From: Azolla caroliniana
Lineage: Eukaryota > Polypodiophyta
Reading direction: 5' to 3'
Assembly (NCBI GenBank): GCA_043228905.1
Contig: JBHGNT010000005.1
Span: 15,810,001 to 15,874,000, forward strand
DNA length: 64,000 nucleotides
Shown here: one piece after another, positions 21,151 to 32,481 of the stretch
Position numbering within the stretch: the stretch's first letter is position 1
Layout of the letters: the number at the start of each line of letters is the position of its first letter
The notes under the pieces: model-generated
The model's database searches: none
What the model was told of the DNA's origin: nothing
What the model saw: only the letters and a program-made list of their open reading frames with translations
Translations under genes and position numbers: made by a program

Positions 21151-22450
21151 AGTCCGCATCCTGGTATGCACCAGAGACAACTTCGCCTCCGACTCTGCAC
21201 GACCCGGAATCCGCCGAACAAGAGATCGAGGATGAAGATCGCCCTACACGCATGATCGAAGAAAGTTTGATCACGACCGGATTGAGTGAACCACAAGAGC
21301 CTTTGAGAGATCAAAGCATATCACGGCCTAGCCCGAACATGGACAAAGGCAAGGTGAAAATGGTGGAATACGCAGACGATCGCGTCGACGACGATGAGTC
21401 GACTCACTCACTCGACAGTGAGTTCGGCAGTTTTGAGGTACCAATCGGAGCTAAGAAAACCCTCATCTCTGCAAATGAAAAGCTCCACCGATCCACCCAT
21501 GAAAAGAACCCCATAAGCCGATTCAGCTACAACGATTATATGGCGTACCATTACGCCTTTATCATGAAATTAGCAACAGTATGGGAGCCGGAAACATTTT
21601 CCGAAGCAGCCAAGGATCCGTGATGGATCGACGCAATGAACGAGGAGACGTGGGATCTCGTTCCCACCTCACCACACAAAAAGGCGATCGTAGGCAAATG
21701 GATTTACAAAGTGAGTACAACGCCGACGGTTCCGTCAACTGCTACAAAGCGCGACTCGTAGCGAAAGGTTACGCCCAAACTCACGGAGTTGATTACGAGA
21801 AGACCTTTGCTCCGGTGGCAAAGATGACGACAGTGCGGACCGTAATTGCGCCTGCTGCGGCGAAACGGTGGCACCTCCATCAAATGGACGTCAAGAACGC
21901 CTTTCTACAAGGCGAATTAGAAGACGAGGTGTACATGATACAACCACCCGGCTTCAACTCGAGCACCAATCCGAAAGCTGTGTGCCGACTCAAGAAGCCC
22001 CTCTACGACCTCAAGCAAGCACCACGTGCTTGGCATTCAAAAATTACGCAATATCTTTATCAAATCAGCTTCCGTATGCCAAAATTGGACAACTCCCTCT
22101 ACATACGAAGCGATTCTGCAAGTCCTATCGTCATCATCTTATATGTGGATGACCTAGTCATTGGAGGTGAGCATCTCGTCGAAATCAATAAAGTCAAATC
22201 CCTCCTTTCCGACAAGTTCGAGATGACGGACATGAAGGAGCTCCACTACTTCCTTGGCATCGAGGTAATTCGGACTCCGGCCGGAATCATGATCTCTCAA
22301 CGGCACTACATCCTCAACTTGTTATACAAGTTCACGATAGCTGAGTGCAAATCCGCGGCAACCCCGCTCGATCGCAATCTCACTTGGAGTGCGCTAAGCG
22401 AGTTCTACGATACGACATCCTCTACAAGATCACGATGCCAATACGACTCG
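21151..22450 (+). pseudogene. Copia A1 linker and reverse transcriptase
   Basis: Acidic linker (SAEQEIEDEDRPTRM) then RT: NADGSVNCYKARLVAKGYAQ, FAPVAKMTTVRTVI, HLHQMDVKNAFLQGEL, LKKPLYDLKQAPRAWH, active site ILYVDDLVIGG, MKELHYFLGIEVIRTP and QRHYILNLLYKF. A stop at 21621, a short deletion after MNEE (21640), and a deletion of about 150 bp after TPLDRNL (near 22380) leave it non-functional. The DDLVIGGEHLVE stretch shows what the A2 RT looked like before C1 inserted. Confidence 0.82.
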
Positions 22451-22955
22451 AGGGGTACACAAACGCCGATTGGGCCGGCTACAAAGGCGATAGAAGATCA
22501 ACCTCCGGATTTGTTTTTTCCCTCGGCAGCAGAGCAATATCCTGGAGCAGCAAAAAGCAACCAACCGTAGCTCTTTCGAGCACAGAAGCGGAATACAGGG
22601 GCGCGGCAGTCGCCGCATGTGAAGCCGTATGGCTCAAAGGATACTCAAGGATCTGGGCGTACCCATCAAGGATCCGACTTCCCTTTACTGCGACAACATG
22701 AGCAGTATCTATCTGGCTTGGAACCCGGTGTTCCACACACGGACAAAGCACATCGAAGTGCACTATCACTTCATCCGAGAGCGCATTCTAGCTGGCGATG
22801 TCGACCTACAACACATTAGCACCAATCTTCAAATGGCTGACATCTTCACTAAAGCCTTAGGAACCGACAAGCTGTGGCAATTCATGACCGATCCCGGATT
22901 GAGGATCCCTGACCTGCCAAGCTTGAGGGGGAGTACTGAAGACATTACGCAATAA
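22430..22955 (+). pseudogene. Copia A1 RNase H
   Basis: [38 protein letters not shown] (catalytic Glu), [32 protein letters not shown] and NLQMADIFTKALG. A frameshift near 22650 breaks it (AVWLKGYSRIW instead of AVWLKRILKDL in A2). Ends LPSLRGSTEDITQ then stop. Confidence 0.8.
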
Positions 22956-23220
22956 CACGTGGATTCCGCAAACCGCGCACACTACGCAATAACGCGTGGA
23001 TTACGCAACCGCACAACGAATTCCTGAAGAGCTACACTACCGCGCAAAGCCGCGAAGAAAGACGCAAGCCAAAGCACAGACTTCGCAACTACGCACAACG
23101 CAAGCTAGATTACGGATTCCACAACTCCGCATAAAGCGAGTCGACACGAACTCCGGAACGCGAGTGGAAGCGGATTTTGGATACCGTCTAAAACCGACCT
23201 GACTTGAGCTTGAGAGGGCG
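22956..23220 (+). other. Copia A1 3' tail region and polypurine tract
   Basis: Between RNase H and LTR 2 one frame (22996-23202) is open and rich in Arg/Lys/Gln (RAKPRRKTQAKAQTS). After one stop it reads LELERAC into the LTR, where the stop TAA comes from TGTTAA. The polypurine tract lies in GAGCTTGAGAGGGCG (23206-23220). Confidence 0.5.
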
Positions 23221-23602
23221 TGTTAAGAATCAACCTCAACTTCGTCTAGTGTGTGAACTCACCTTGAGAGTGAAGAGACTCTCCAACGGTCAAGAGTCAC
23301 TATTATGTCACCACTTTCTATTCTAGCATTTAGTATGAGTCATAGAATCATATTCTATGACACATAACTTATGAGCTTTCACATTCCCCATGCTCCATGA
23401 GTCTTGTAGTTAATGAAGAGAGAGGGTGACTATATAAAGCACCCTCCTCCCACCTTGTATGGTGTTGAGTCTTTCTCCTTTGTTAATATACTTAACCTTG
23501 CGTATTCTCTGTGTCTTACTCTGTCTCTCTCTCTCTCTCTCATACACTCACACATATCTCTCACCTATTCCGCTATACAAGAATCATACTCGATTCTTTA
23601 CA
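23221..23602 (+). repeat. Copia A LTR 2, shared by both copies
   Basis: 382 bp, TGTTAAGAATC...GATTCTTTACA. TATA box GACTATATAAAGC near 23428-23440, then a (CT)n tract at about 23521-23541. It is preceded by an A-type 3' tail and followed directly by a PBS, so it acts as 3' LTR of A1 and 5' LTR of A2. Confidence 0.92.
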
Positions 23603-23614
23603 TGGTATCAGAGC
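23603..23614 (+). other. Copia A2 primer-binding site
   Basis: TGGTATCAGAGC, exact match to the plant initiator tRNA-Met PBS, with no spacer after the LTR. Confidence 0.92.
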
Positions 23615-23755
23615 GATTTGGTAGCTCGATCTAGCCCATTCGCCTCATCGTGATCGTGTATTGTGCTCCACGCTGACGACCAAGAATGGGCTCATCGCTA
23701 TCATAGCTTCGCTACATAGCTCACATTTGAAGAGAGAAGAAGAAGAATCGACATA

Positions 23756-25140
23756 ATGAATACTCAAACGGGGAGCGCTCTCCCTACCGAGAAGTTGGAT
23801 CGAAACAACTTCGCATCTTGGGAGTACAAGATGCACCAATACCTTGTCGGACAATGCTATTGGAGCTACATCAAAGGAGCGCACGAAGACCGACCTGTCG
23901 AAGCGGCTCCCGGATACACGACATGGGAGCAAGCCGCAAACCGAGTAATGTATTGCTTGGTGACATGTGTTCACGACCACATGCTCGGTTACATTCGAGA
24001 AGCCGAAACGCCGAAGGAAGCGTGGGAAAATCTACAAAAGATTTTTGCCGCCAACACGACCGCAAGGAAGCTTCAACTCCGTGAAGAGTTGAACAACATC
24101 CAACAACGGGACATGTCTATCATGACATACACCTTGAAGATCAAGGAGCTTTGCGACTCGCTTGGCTCGATAGGCGTAAATATCGATGATGATGAGATGG
24201 TGCAAATATGCCTCGGCGGCCTCGCAAAATGGTTCGGCGTGATGCGAACCGCCGTTCTAGCACGGGAGAAATCTCCCTCCTTCTTCGAGCTCCAATCAAT
24301 GCTATTGGTTGAAGAAAACCACGTGCGTACAAGGAGCAATGAGTCGGAAGGCCACATGCTCTACACGCACTCGAATGGAGGAAGAGAACGCGTACGAGCG
24401 AGAGGCCGATTCGGCCAAGGACAAGGCGGACGAGGTCCGACCTACGACAACAACTTCCAATTTCGGCCGCAAAACGAAAGCCAACAAGGTACCTTCGCAA
24501 GAAGGGGGAGCTTCCACTCCGGCCCGAGCCGTCAGAACGCAACCGAATGCGGATATTGTGGAAAGTTTGGCCACCACGAAGAAGAGTGCCGAAAGAAGAT
24601 GCGCGAATCGGCTTCCAGAAGTCGACAACTCACAAATTATGCGCACAATTCCGACTACAAAGAGTATAGAGGAAATTTACAGGCACAACTCTGACTACGA
24701 AGATCATAGCGGAATGTACGGGCACAACTCCGAAGATTGTGGCGGAATGTATGCACACAACTCTGACCATGGCGGAATGTTCATGATGAAACATAGAGCA
24801 AACTCTATGTCGGCCTCTACCTCAACTAGTGCCCTCAATCGAGAGGATGTATGGTTTGTTGACTTCAGAGCCTCAAACCATATGACATCTCATAAAGAAT
24901 GTTTTCTCGAACTTCGAGAGCCGGAGCGACCCGGTTATGTCGAAACCGGAGATGACACTAGCACCCGATTCGGCACATCGGCAATGTTCCGTTCGGCGAA
25001 GGAGGTAAGCAAACATACATTAAAAATGTCTTGCATATTCCCACCATCATGAAGGATTTGGTCTCGGTCGGCCAAATGGTTGAGCAAGGGATGCAAGTAC
25101 AATTCGAGCAAGAAGGGTGCTTCATCGAAAAAGAGGGCTG
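23756..25140 (+). pseudogene. Copia A2 gag-protease
   Basis: ATG 23756 begins MNTQTGSALPTEKLDRNNF and stays open for 312 codons: ARKLQLREELNNIQQRDM, MVQICLGGLAKWFGVMRT, FFELQSMLLVEENHV, an Arg/Gly/Gln linker, and the knuckle CGYCGKFGHHEEEC (near 24550). A frameshift near 24665 precedes GMYGHNSEDCGGMYAHNSD repeats. The protease active site reads VWFVDFRASNHM, so the Asp-Ser-Gly triad is changed to Asp-Phe-Arg, and a second frameshift follows near 24960. Processing activity would be lost even without the frame breaks. Confidence 0.85.
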
Positions 25141-26110
25141 AATCATCACACGCGGTAGAAGAGAGGGCCGGATGTTCATTCTCGATTCACACGAGATGAA
25201 ATCCGCCATGTTCGCAAAAAGCACGAAAGTCGACTCCGACATAGAGCTATGGCACAAGCGAATCGGCCACATCAATATCAACAAACTCAAAGCAATGAAA
25301 TCGAAAGGAGTCGTCATCGGACTCCCAACATTCAAAGAGAAGGAGATTGAAGGTGTATGCGAAGCGTGCCAATTCTACAAGCGACACCGACACCCATTCC
25401 CGAAAGAGCGGAACGTGAGCAAAGGTCTACTCGACGTAGTCCATTCTGACGTATGGGGACCAGCGCAGACGGGTACATTCGGCAGATGCCGATATTACGT
25501 GCTCTTCATCGACGACTTCTCCAAGCACACGTGGCTCTATCCGATGCGGCAAAAGAGCAAAGTGTTTGGATACTTCCAAAGGTTTAAAAAGGAAGTAGAA
25601 AAAGCCACTGGTTGCCATGTACAATGCCTTCGATCGGATGGCGGCAAGGAGTAGTTCTCGGATGATTTCACGACGTATCTCCGAAAGGATGGAATTCGGC
25701 GAGAGTTCACTTGCCGACACATTCCGCAACAGAATGGCGTAGCCAAGCGCAAAAATCGGCACATCCTCGAAGTAGCGCGGGCCATGATGACTGAGAAGCA
25801 TATGCCCAAGTCATATTGGGTCGAAGCTGCAAATACGGCCGTCTACCTAATTAACCGGTGCACAACATACGGAGTGCACAAGGTCACTCCACACGAAAAA
25901 TACTTCGGAAAGAAGCCGGACTTATCATACACCCGGATATTGGGCGCGATAGCGTACGTGCACATCCTCGATGAGAAGCGTCAAAAGCTTGACCCGAAGT
26001 CGGAGAAATGTATCCTCGTAGGATACTCACTGGAGCAAAAGGGGTACAAGTGCTACAACCCCTCAACTCGAAAATCTCGCGTAAGTCGAGACGTCGTTTT
26101 CAATGAGTCC
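25141..26110 (+). pseudogene. Copia A2 integrase
   Basis: Zinc finger HKRIGHININKL...CEACQFYKRHRHPFP. Core: VVHSDVWGPAQ (Asp), VQCLRSDGGKE (Asp) then a TAG at 25654, and QNGVAKRKNRHIL, where the catalytic Glu is replaced by Lys (A1 keeps AERKNR). KPDLSYTRILGAIAYVHI, KCILVGYSLEQKGYKCYNP and SRVSRDVVFNESASWY follow. Both a stop and a catalytic loss are present. Confidence 0.85.
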
Positions 26111-26238
26111 GCATCCTGGTACGCACCAGAGACAACTTCGACTTCGATTCTGCACGACCCAAATTCCGCCGAACAAGAGATAGAGGATGAAGATCACCTT
26201 ATGCGCATGTTCGAAGAAAGTCCGATAGCAAGGAGAAA

Positions 26239-27067
26239 ATGGCGGAATACGAAGACGATCGCTTCAACGATGATGAGTCGACTCACTCACTCGACAGTGA
26301 GTTCGGCGGCTTTGATGTCCCAATCGGAGCTAAGAAAGCCCTCATCTCTGCAAATGAAAAGCTCCATCGCTCCACCCGTCAAAAGAATCCAGTCAGCCGA
26401 TTCGGCTACAACGACTACTTGGCATATCACTATGACTTTATGATGAAGGTGGCGACAGTACGCGAGCCGGAAACATTTTCCGAAGCAGCCAAGGATCCAC
26501 GATGGATCGAAGCCATGAACGAGGAGATGCAGGCACTACGCAAGAACGAGACATGGGATCTTGTTCTCACCTCACCACACAAAAAGGGGATCGGATGCAG
26601 ATGGATTTACAAAGTGAAGTACAACGCCGAAGGTTCTGCCAACCGCTACAAAGCGCGACTCGCAGCGAAAGGCTACGCCCAAACACACGGAGTTGACTAC
26701 GAGCAGACCTTTGCCTCGGTAGCAAAGATGACGACGTTACGGACCATAATTGCGCTTGCCGTGGAGAAAGGGTGGCACCTCCATCAAATGGACGTCAAGA
26801 ACGCCTTTCTACAAGGCAAATTAGATGAGGAGGTGTACATGATACAACCACCCGGCTTCAACTCGAGCACTCATCCAAAAGTTGTATGCCGACTCAAGAA
26901 GCCTCTCTATGGCCTCAAGCAAGAACCGTGTTCTTGGCATTCGAAGATAACGCAATATCTTCATCAAATCGGCTTCCATATATCAAAATCGGACAACTCC
27001 CTCTACATACGAAGCGATTCCACAAGTCCGATCGTCATCATCTTATATGTGGATGACCTAGTCATTG
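26239..27067 (+). pseudogene. Copia A2 reverse transcriptase, 5' part
   Basis: Linker (DDESTHSLDSEFGGFD), then RT over 278 open codons: EPETFSEAAKDPRWIEAM, NETWDLVLTSPHKKG, CRWIYKVKYNAEGSA, KGYAQTHGVDYEQTFA, HLHQMDVKNAFLQGKL, LKKPLYGLKQEPCSWH and the active site ILYVDDLVI. Directly after this the element is interrupted by copia C1; CATTG (27063-27067) is the left copy of the target duplication. Confidence 0.88.
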
Positions 27068-27514
27068 TGACGTGAAATATGCGGAATAATCTCTGGCCAC
27101 AACTGAGGGGAGCACAGAGGCAACGACCTCTTGCTCACAATCTTCGCCTGGCGGTGGTTACAACAAAGACATGCTCTGTATCTCTCTCTCTCTCTCTCTC
27201 TCTCTCAATACAATCGTTAAACCAATTACACTATACAAAGATAATAACAGCAACTATGATACTCAGAAAAACATTGTTTGCCCTAGGTCACATTTATACT
27301 AATATGACATTAGGACTATTTACAGATATAGCCCCAATGGGCTCTCAGAAACATATCTACATATATGTCCCTTCATCCGGTGAGAGGTTCTCACCGGGCC
27401 TGTAACATCCGGTTCTCACCAGGTCTTCCTTGTCGGGTACTCGTCATCCGGTTCTCACCAGGTCTTCCGATGCCGAACCTTCGTATCCCATCCGGAGGGA
27501 CCGAGATCCTAACA
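27068..27514 (-). repeat. Copia C1 3' LTR, shortened
   Basis: 447 bp in plus sense TGACGTGAAAT...GATCCTAACA; about 250 bp shorter than its partner because of a deletion near 27100. Next to it is the polypurine tract (plus strand AACTCCCCCTT, 27515-27525). Confidence 0.9.
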
Positions 27515-27524
27515 AACTCCCCCT

Positions 27525-28052
27525 TCACTCCGGCATGGGATGCCTCGTCAATCCGATCCGCTTCCGGCATGCGTCTAGCTTGTCGGGCATTAGCATCTTG
27601 GTCAGCATATCCGACTCGTTCTCCTCTGTGTGGATCTTCGTCAGCACAAACTCTCGGTCTTTTTCTCGCTCTGGAATCCAATGGTACCTCTGCTGGATGT
27701 GCTTCGTCCTAGAATGATACGTTGCGTTCTTCGCAAGGTAGATGGCACTTTGACTATCACAATAGAGCCGGTATTCCTCTTGCCGGATCTCTAGCTCTTC
27801 GATGAAGTCCTTCATCCATAGTATTTCCTTGCCGGCTTCCACAACCGCCATGTACTCCGCTTCCGTGGTTGACAATACAACCGTCTTCTGTAGCCTCAAT
27901 TGCCACAAAATAGCTCCCCTCGCATATGTCATGACATATCCGAATGTTGACCGGCTGGTATCCGCATCAACCGACATATCCGAATCGGTGAAACCGTCAA
28001 GTTGGGGTTTACCAGAGCCGAATTGGAGACACATACTTGAGGTGCCTTTCAA
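27525..28052 (-). pseudogene. Copia C1 RNase H
   Basis: FTDSDMSVDADTSRSTFGY, LSTTEAEYMAVVEAGKEILW (catalytic Glu), YCDSQSAIYLAKNATYHS (Asp), TKHIQQRYHWI, ESDMLTKMLMPDKLD and the final HPMPE before the stop. A stop at 28053-28055 (Arg codon to TGA in the segment ILRYLKG) separates it from RT. Confidence 0.85.
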
Positions 28053-28055
28053 GTA

Positions 28056-29408
28056 TCAGAGTATCCATTTTACCACATTCCAGTGCTCCTTGCCGGGATT
28101 GCTCATAAACCGGCTCACCACTCCGACTGCATATCCGATATCCGGTCGGGTACACACCATTGAGTACATTAGGCTCCCGACGGTAGAGGCATATGGTATC
28201 TTCATCATATCCGCCTTCTCTGCCTTCATCTTTGGGCTTTGCTTACCGGATAACCTGCAGTTTGTCGCAAGTGTCGATCCGACTGGTTTCACATCTAACA
28301 TGTTGAACCGCTGAAGCACCTTTGTCACGTACTTCTCCTGTGACAACCACAATTGCTTCATTGACCGGTCCCGGATGATATGCATCCCCAACATCTGTCT
28401 TGCCGGACCCAAGTCTTTCATTGAGAACGTTCGGTTCAGGGCCTTCTTCAGCATCTGTATCTTGACTTGGTCTCGTCCGACGATCAACATGTCGTCCACA
28501 TATAAGAGGAGTATCAGGAAGTCTCCACCTTCGAACTTCTTCACAAATACGGAGTGATCAACCTGCGTCTTGTGGTACCCTTGATCGGTCATCAAGGAGT
28601 CGAACTTCCGGTACCATTGTCGAGGATCCTGCTTCAACCCATAGAGGCTCTTTTTTAACCGGCAAACCAGGTGCTCCTTCCCTTTCTTCACAAATCCCTC
28701 CGGTTGCTGCATGTAGATCTCCTCTTCGAGGTCGTCGTGGAGGAATGTCGTCTTCACGTCTAACTGCTCTACCTCGAGGTCCAAGCTTGCCACTATGCTC
28801 AACACCGTCCGGATGGAAGTCATCTTTACTACCGGGGCAAATATCTTGTTGAGGTCCACACCCTTCTTTTTTTGGAACCCCTTCACCATGATCTTGGCTT
28901 TGTACCTTGCAGGGTTGTCGGCATCTCCCGGTTTCAACTTGTACACCCACTTGTTTCGAAGTGCCCTCTTTCCTTTCGGCAACTCCACCAATTCATACGT
29001 GTGGTTCTCGTGCAAGGAATCCATCTCGTCCTGCATGGCACTCAACCACTTGCGGCTATGGGTGTCATCCTTCGCTTCTTCGAAGCTTTCCAGCTCCCCC
29101 TCATCGGTCAGCAGCACATGCTCGGCATCCGGAAATCTCCGGGGGGGCCTTCTCTCTCTGAAAGGATATCTCCGTCTTTGGCTTTCGGCAACCGGCTCCT
29201 CTACTTGTTCTTCATCCGAATCCGATTCGGAGTCATGGTCGGTTCCGGTTTCAGCTTCCTCTACTTCTTCTTCTGCCGATTCGGTATCCTCATTGTAACT
29301 AGCTGGTTCCTCGAGTGTCAACCGGCTCTTAGCCGGGTGGGTCCGAATCTCATCGGAGTTCATTATCTTCTTCTTCGACTCCCAGTTGGCAAGAGTCTTG
29401 TCCTCCAT
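28056..29408 (-). pseudogene. Copia C1 linker and reverse transcriptase
   Basis: 450 open codons. Acidic linker (DTESAEEEVEEAETGTD), YPFRERRPPRRFPDAEH, NHTYELVELPKGKRALRN, KWVYKLKPGDADNP, KARIMVKGFQKKKGVDL-type, FAPVVKMTSIRTVLSI, LEVEQLDVKTTFLHDDL, LKKSLYGLKQDPRQWY, active site LLLYVDDMLIVG, FSMKDLGPARQMLGMHI and CTRPDIGYAVGVVSRF. The RT itself appears complete, unlike C2, which lacks the segment just before the active site. Confidence 0.88.
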
Positions 29409-30556
29409 GAAGATAATATCTCGGCTCCGGAAAACCTTCTTGTCCTACAACGTGTTGACCTTCCGGGCCCGAGCAACAACTTGCATCCGGTTGGTGTTGT
29501 CAACCACACGTCTTCTATGCCGACAATTCGGCATGTACCTTCATTCCCCATCCGGACACAACAGTGATCACCGACTGTGTAGGATGAGAAGCATTTCCGG
29601 TCCGGGGTTAGGTGGAACGATGCTCCGGAATCGACAACCCACATTGTCTCGTCGCCGGCAAGGTTCAACTCACTCTCCTCGGTGATGAGCATCAACTCTT
29701 CTTCACTTGCCGCGATTGCCGTCGTTCCCTTCCGGTTCGGTCCCCTCCGGTCTTTACCATTCCGGTCCGGTGTCCGCTTTGAATCGGTACCGTCGGTTTC
29801 CTTGTCTTTTCGGAAGTGCCGACATTTCTTCTGGAAGTGTCCTGGCTTGCCGCAATAGAAGCAAGTAGGCCTCCCCCTTGACTTTGACCGTGTTCCCGAC
29901 TTTTCCCGGTTCTAGGGACTACGATTCCTTTGTCTTCCGCATTCCGATTCGGTAAGGAGCGCTTTGGATTCGGAGCTCGTATCCTTGTCTTTCCGACGCG
30001 CCTCCTCATCTAGCAAGCTCGACTTCACTCTTGCTAGGGATAACCGTTTCCCTTCTGGCCCGGCGTTGCCCAAAGTGACAACCAACGTCTCCCAGCTATC
30101 TAGGAGGGAACCGAGCAGGAGTAGTGCTAGTAACTCATCGGCGAGAGGTACTTCCAATGATGTTGCCTGGTGGATCAGCCCTTGGAAGGCATTCATGTGC
30201 TCCGCCATGCTGGAGCCATCTTGGTACCGGAATCTTACTAGCTTCCGAAATACCGAAACTTGATTAATAGCATTTTTGTTCTGAAACATAATGCCGATCT
30301 TCTCCCAGAGCTCATGAGCCTTGCTCTCTTCATTGAAGTTGTTGTATAGACTCATGTCGATGAAGCACCGTATGTACGTCATTGTCTTCATGTGCATCAC
30401 CTCCCATATCGTGTCATCGATTTTCTCCAGTCTCTTGTCCCCGAACTGGACCGGCAACCAAAGATCTTTAACCACGAGCATGTCCCTCATCTTCGACTTC
30501 CACACTGAGTAGTTGGAGCCAGTGAGCTTGAACATGCCTCCCAACGAATCATTCAT
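29409..30556 (-). pseudogene. Copia C1 gag-protease, fused to remnants
   Basis: ATG 30556 begins MNDSLGGMFKLTGSNYSVW, a UBN2-type gag: MRDMLVVKDLWLPVQFGD, ELWEKIGIMFQNKN, SSMAEHMNAFQGLIHQATS and SLLDEEARRKDK. After a stop near 29913 come the knuckle CFYCGKPGHFQKKC (near 29820-29860) and protease WVVDSGASFHLTPDR (near 29630). The protease end joins a short piece from the integrase N-terminus (RKVNTL) and then the linker, marking two internal deletions. Confidence 0.82.
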
Positions 30557-30572
30557 TTTTCTGTGTGGTTTC

Positions 30573-30584
30573 GCTCTGATACCA
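30573..30584 (-). other. Copia C1 primer-binding site
   Basis: Minus-strand TGGTATCAGAGC, three bases inside the LTR end. Exact initiator tRNA-Met match. Confidence 0.9.
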
Positions 30585-30587
30585 GTT

Positions 30588-30863
30588 TGACGAGAAATAT
30601 GCGGAATAATCTCCAACCACAACCGAAGCGTAGATCACTTGATGACAATCAAAACATAGAAGAAATGGGAATGGAGGTAAGTACACAAACAGAAAGAGAA
30701 TACACAAAATGTTAACGTGGAAAACCCTGAGAGGGAAAAACCACGGGAGTCCACAGACTCCAAACTATCACTATGTCAAGGAGTACAACGGGGAGCACAG
30801 AGGCAACGACCTCTTGCTCACAATCTTCGCCTGGCGGCGGTTACAACAGAGACATGCTATGTA

Positions 30864-30918
<55 letters not shown>

Positions 30919-31287
30919 ACAGTCGTTAAACCAATTACACTATACAAAGATAATAATAGCAACTATGATACTCAGAAAAACATTGTTTGCCCTAGGTCAC
31001 ATTTATACTAATATGACATTAGGACTATTTACAGATATAGCCCCAATGGGCTCTCAGAAACATATCTACATATATGTCCCATCATCCCGTGAGAGGTTCT
31101 CACCGGGCCTACAACATCTGGTTCTCAGCGGGTCTTCCTTGCCAGGTATTCGTCATCCGGTTCTCACCGGGTCTGCATCATCTGGTTTTCACCGGGTCTT
31201 CCTTGCCAGGTACTCGTCATCCGGTTCTCACCGGGTCTTCCGATGTCGGGCCTTCGTATCCCATCCAGAGGGACCGAGATCCTAACA
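30588..31287 (-). repeat. Copia C1 5' LTR
   Basis: 700 bp. Contains a long (CT)n tract at about 30866-30915, the minus-strand TATA region (AGTATAAATGTGACC near 31005) and tandem copies of a roughly 38-bp unit (CCGGTTCTCACCGGGTCTTCC) between 31095 and 31240. Confidence 0.9.
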
Positions 31288-31292
31288 CATTG

Positions 31293-32255
31293 GAGGTGAG
31301 CATCTCGTCAAAATCAATAAGGTCGAACCCCTCCTTTCCGACAAGTTCGAGATGACGAACATGAAGGAGCTCCACTACTTCCTTGGCATCGAGGTAATTC
31401 GGACTCCGACCGGAATCATGATCTCTCAACGACACTACATCCTCACTTGTTATACAAGTTCAGTATGGATGAGTGCAAATCCGCAACAACCCCGATCGAT
31501 CGCAATCTCAAACTCGATGCGAACTCCGGCACCAAAGCGTGTGAGCCGACTCAGTATCGGAAACTCATTGGGAGTCTCATCTACCTCACAATCACTCGAC
31601 CCGATCTCAGTTATCCGGTCGATCTCCTTAGCCAATTCATGCAAACACCGTGTGATACTCACTTGGATTGCACTAAGCGAGTTCTACGATACGTGAGCGG
31701 CACAATGGATTGCGGCATCCTCTACAAGACCGCGATGCCAATATGACTCGAGGGGTACACAGACGCCGATTGGGCCGGCTACAAAACCGATAGAAGATCA
31801 ACCTCCGTATTTGTTTTCTCCCTCGGCAGCGGAGCAATATCCTGGAGCAGCAAAAGCAACCAACCGTTGCTCTTTTGAGCATAGAGGCGGAATATAGGAG
31901 CGCAGCAGTGGCCGCATGTGAAGTCGTATGGCTCAAAAGGATACTGAAGGATCTGGGCGTACCCATCAAGGATCTGACTTCCCTTTACTATGACAACATG
32001 AGCAGTATCTATCTTGCTCGGAACCCAGTGTTCCACACGCGGACAAAGCATATCGAAGTGCACTATCACTTCATCCGAGAGCGCGTTCTAGCTGGCGATG
32101 TTGACCTACAACACATTAGCACAAATCTTCATACGGCCGACATCTTCACTAAAGCTTTAGGAGTCGACAAGCTATGGCAATTCATGACCGATCTCGGATT
32201 ACCGATCCCTAACCTGCCAAGCTTGAGGGGGAGTACTAAAGACACTATGCAATAA
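31293..32255 (+). pseudogene. Copia A2 RT 3' end and RNase H
   Basis: Continues A2 RT after the C1 insertion: MKELHYFLGIEVIRTPTG, a frameshift near 31445, NSGTKACEPTQYRKLIGS, LTITRPDLSYPVDLLSQF. RNase H follows: YTDADWAGYK, SWSSK frameshift near 31853, EAEYRSAAVAACEVVWLK (Glu), [32 protein letters not shown] and LPSLRGSTKDTMQ stop. Confidence 0.85.
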
Positions 32256-32481
32256 CGTGTGGATTCCGCCACGCAACGAAGCCGCGAAGAGCCGATCTAC
32301 CGTGCAAAGCCGCCAAGAAAGACGCAAGCCGAAGCACAGACTTCGCAACGACGCACAATGCAAGTTGGAGAACGGATTCCGCAACTCCGCATAAATGCGA
32401 GTCCACGCAGACTCCGGAACGCGAGTCGAAGCGGATTTCAGATACCATCTGAAAGCGACCCGACTTGAGCTTGAGGGGGCA
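32256..32481 (+). other. Copia A2 3' tail region and polypurine tract
   Basis: An Arg-rich open frame (32259-32468; RAKPPRKTQAEAQTS) parallels the A1 tail. A second frame reads RVEADFRYHLKATRLELEGAC and takes its stop from the LTR start TGTTGA. Polypurine tract TTGAGGGGGC at 32471-32480. Confidence 0.5.

Larger units (their letters stand above)
27068..31287 (-). mobile_element. Copia element C1, integrase deleted
   Basis: Minus-strand element with LTRs 27068-27514 and 30588-31287 and a perfect 5-bp target duplication CATTG (27063-27067, 31288-31292) in A2 RT. In element sense: LTR, PBS, gag, zinc knuckle, protease, then directly the integrase-RT linker, RT, RNase H, polypurine tract, LTR. 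Compared with C2, nearly all of integrase and the end of protease are missing, so it could only move with help. Stops also lie in gag and before RNase H. Confidence 0.92.

Noticed and set aside
28795-29567. Plus-strand Ser/Cys-rich ORFs over C1
   Set aside because: Antisense of the copia RT and linker.
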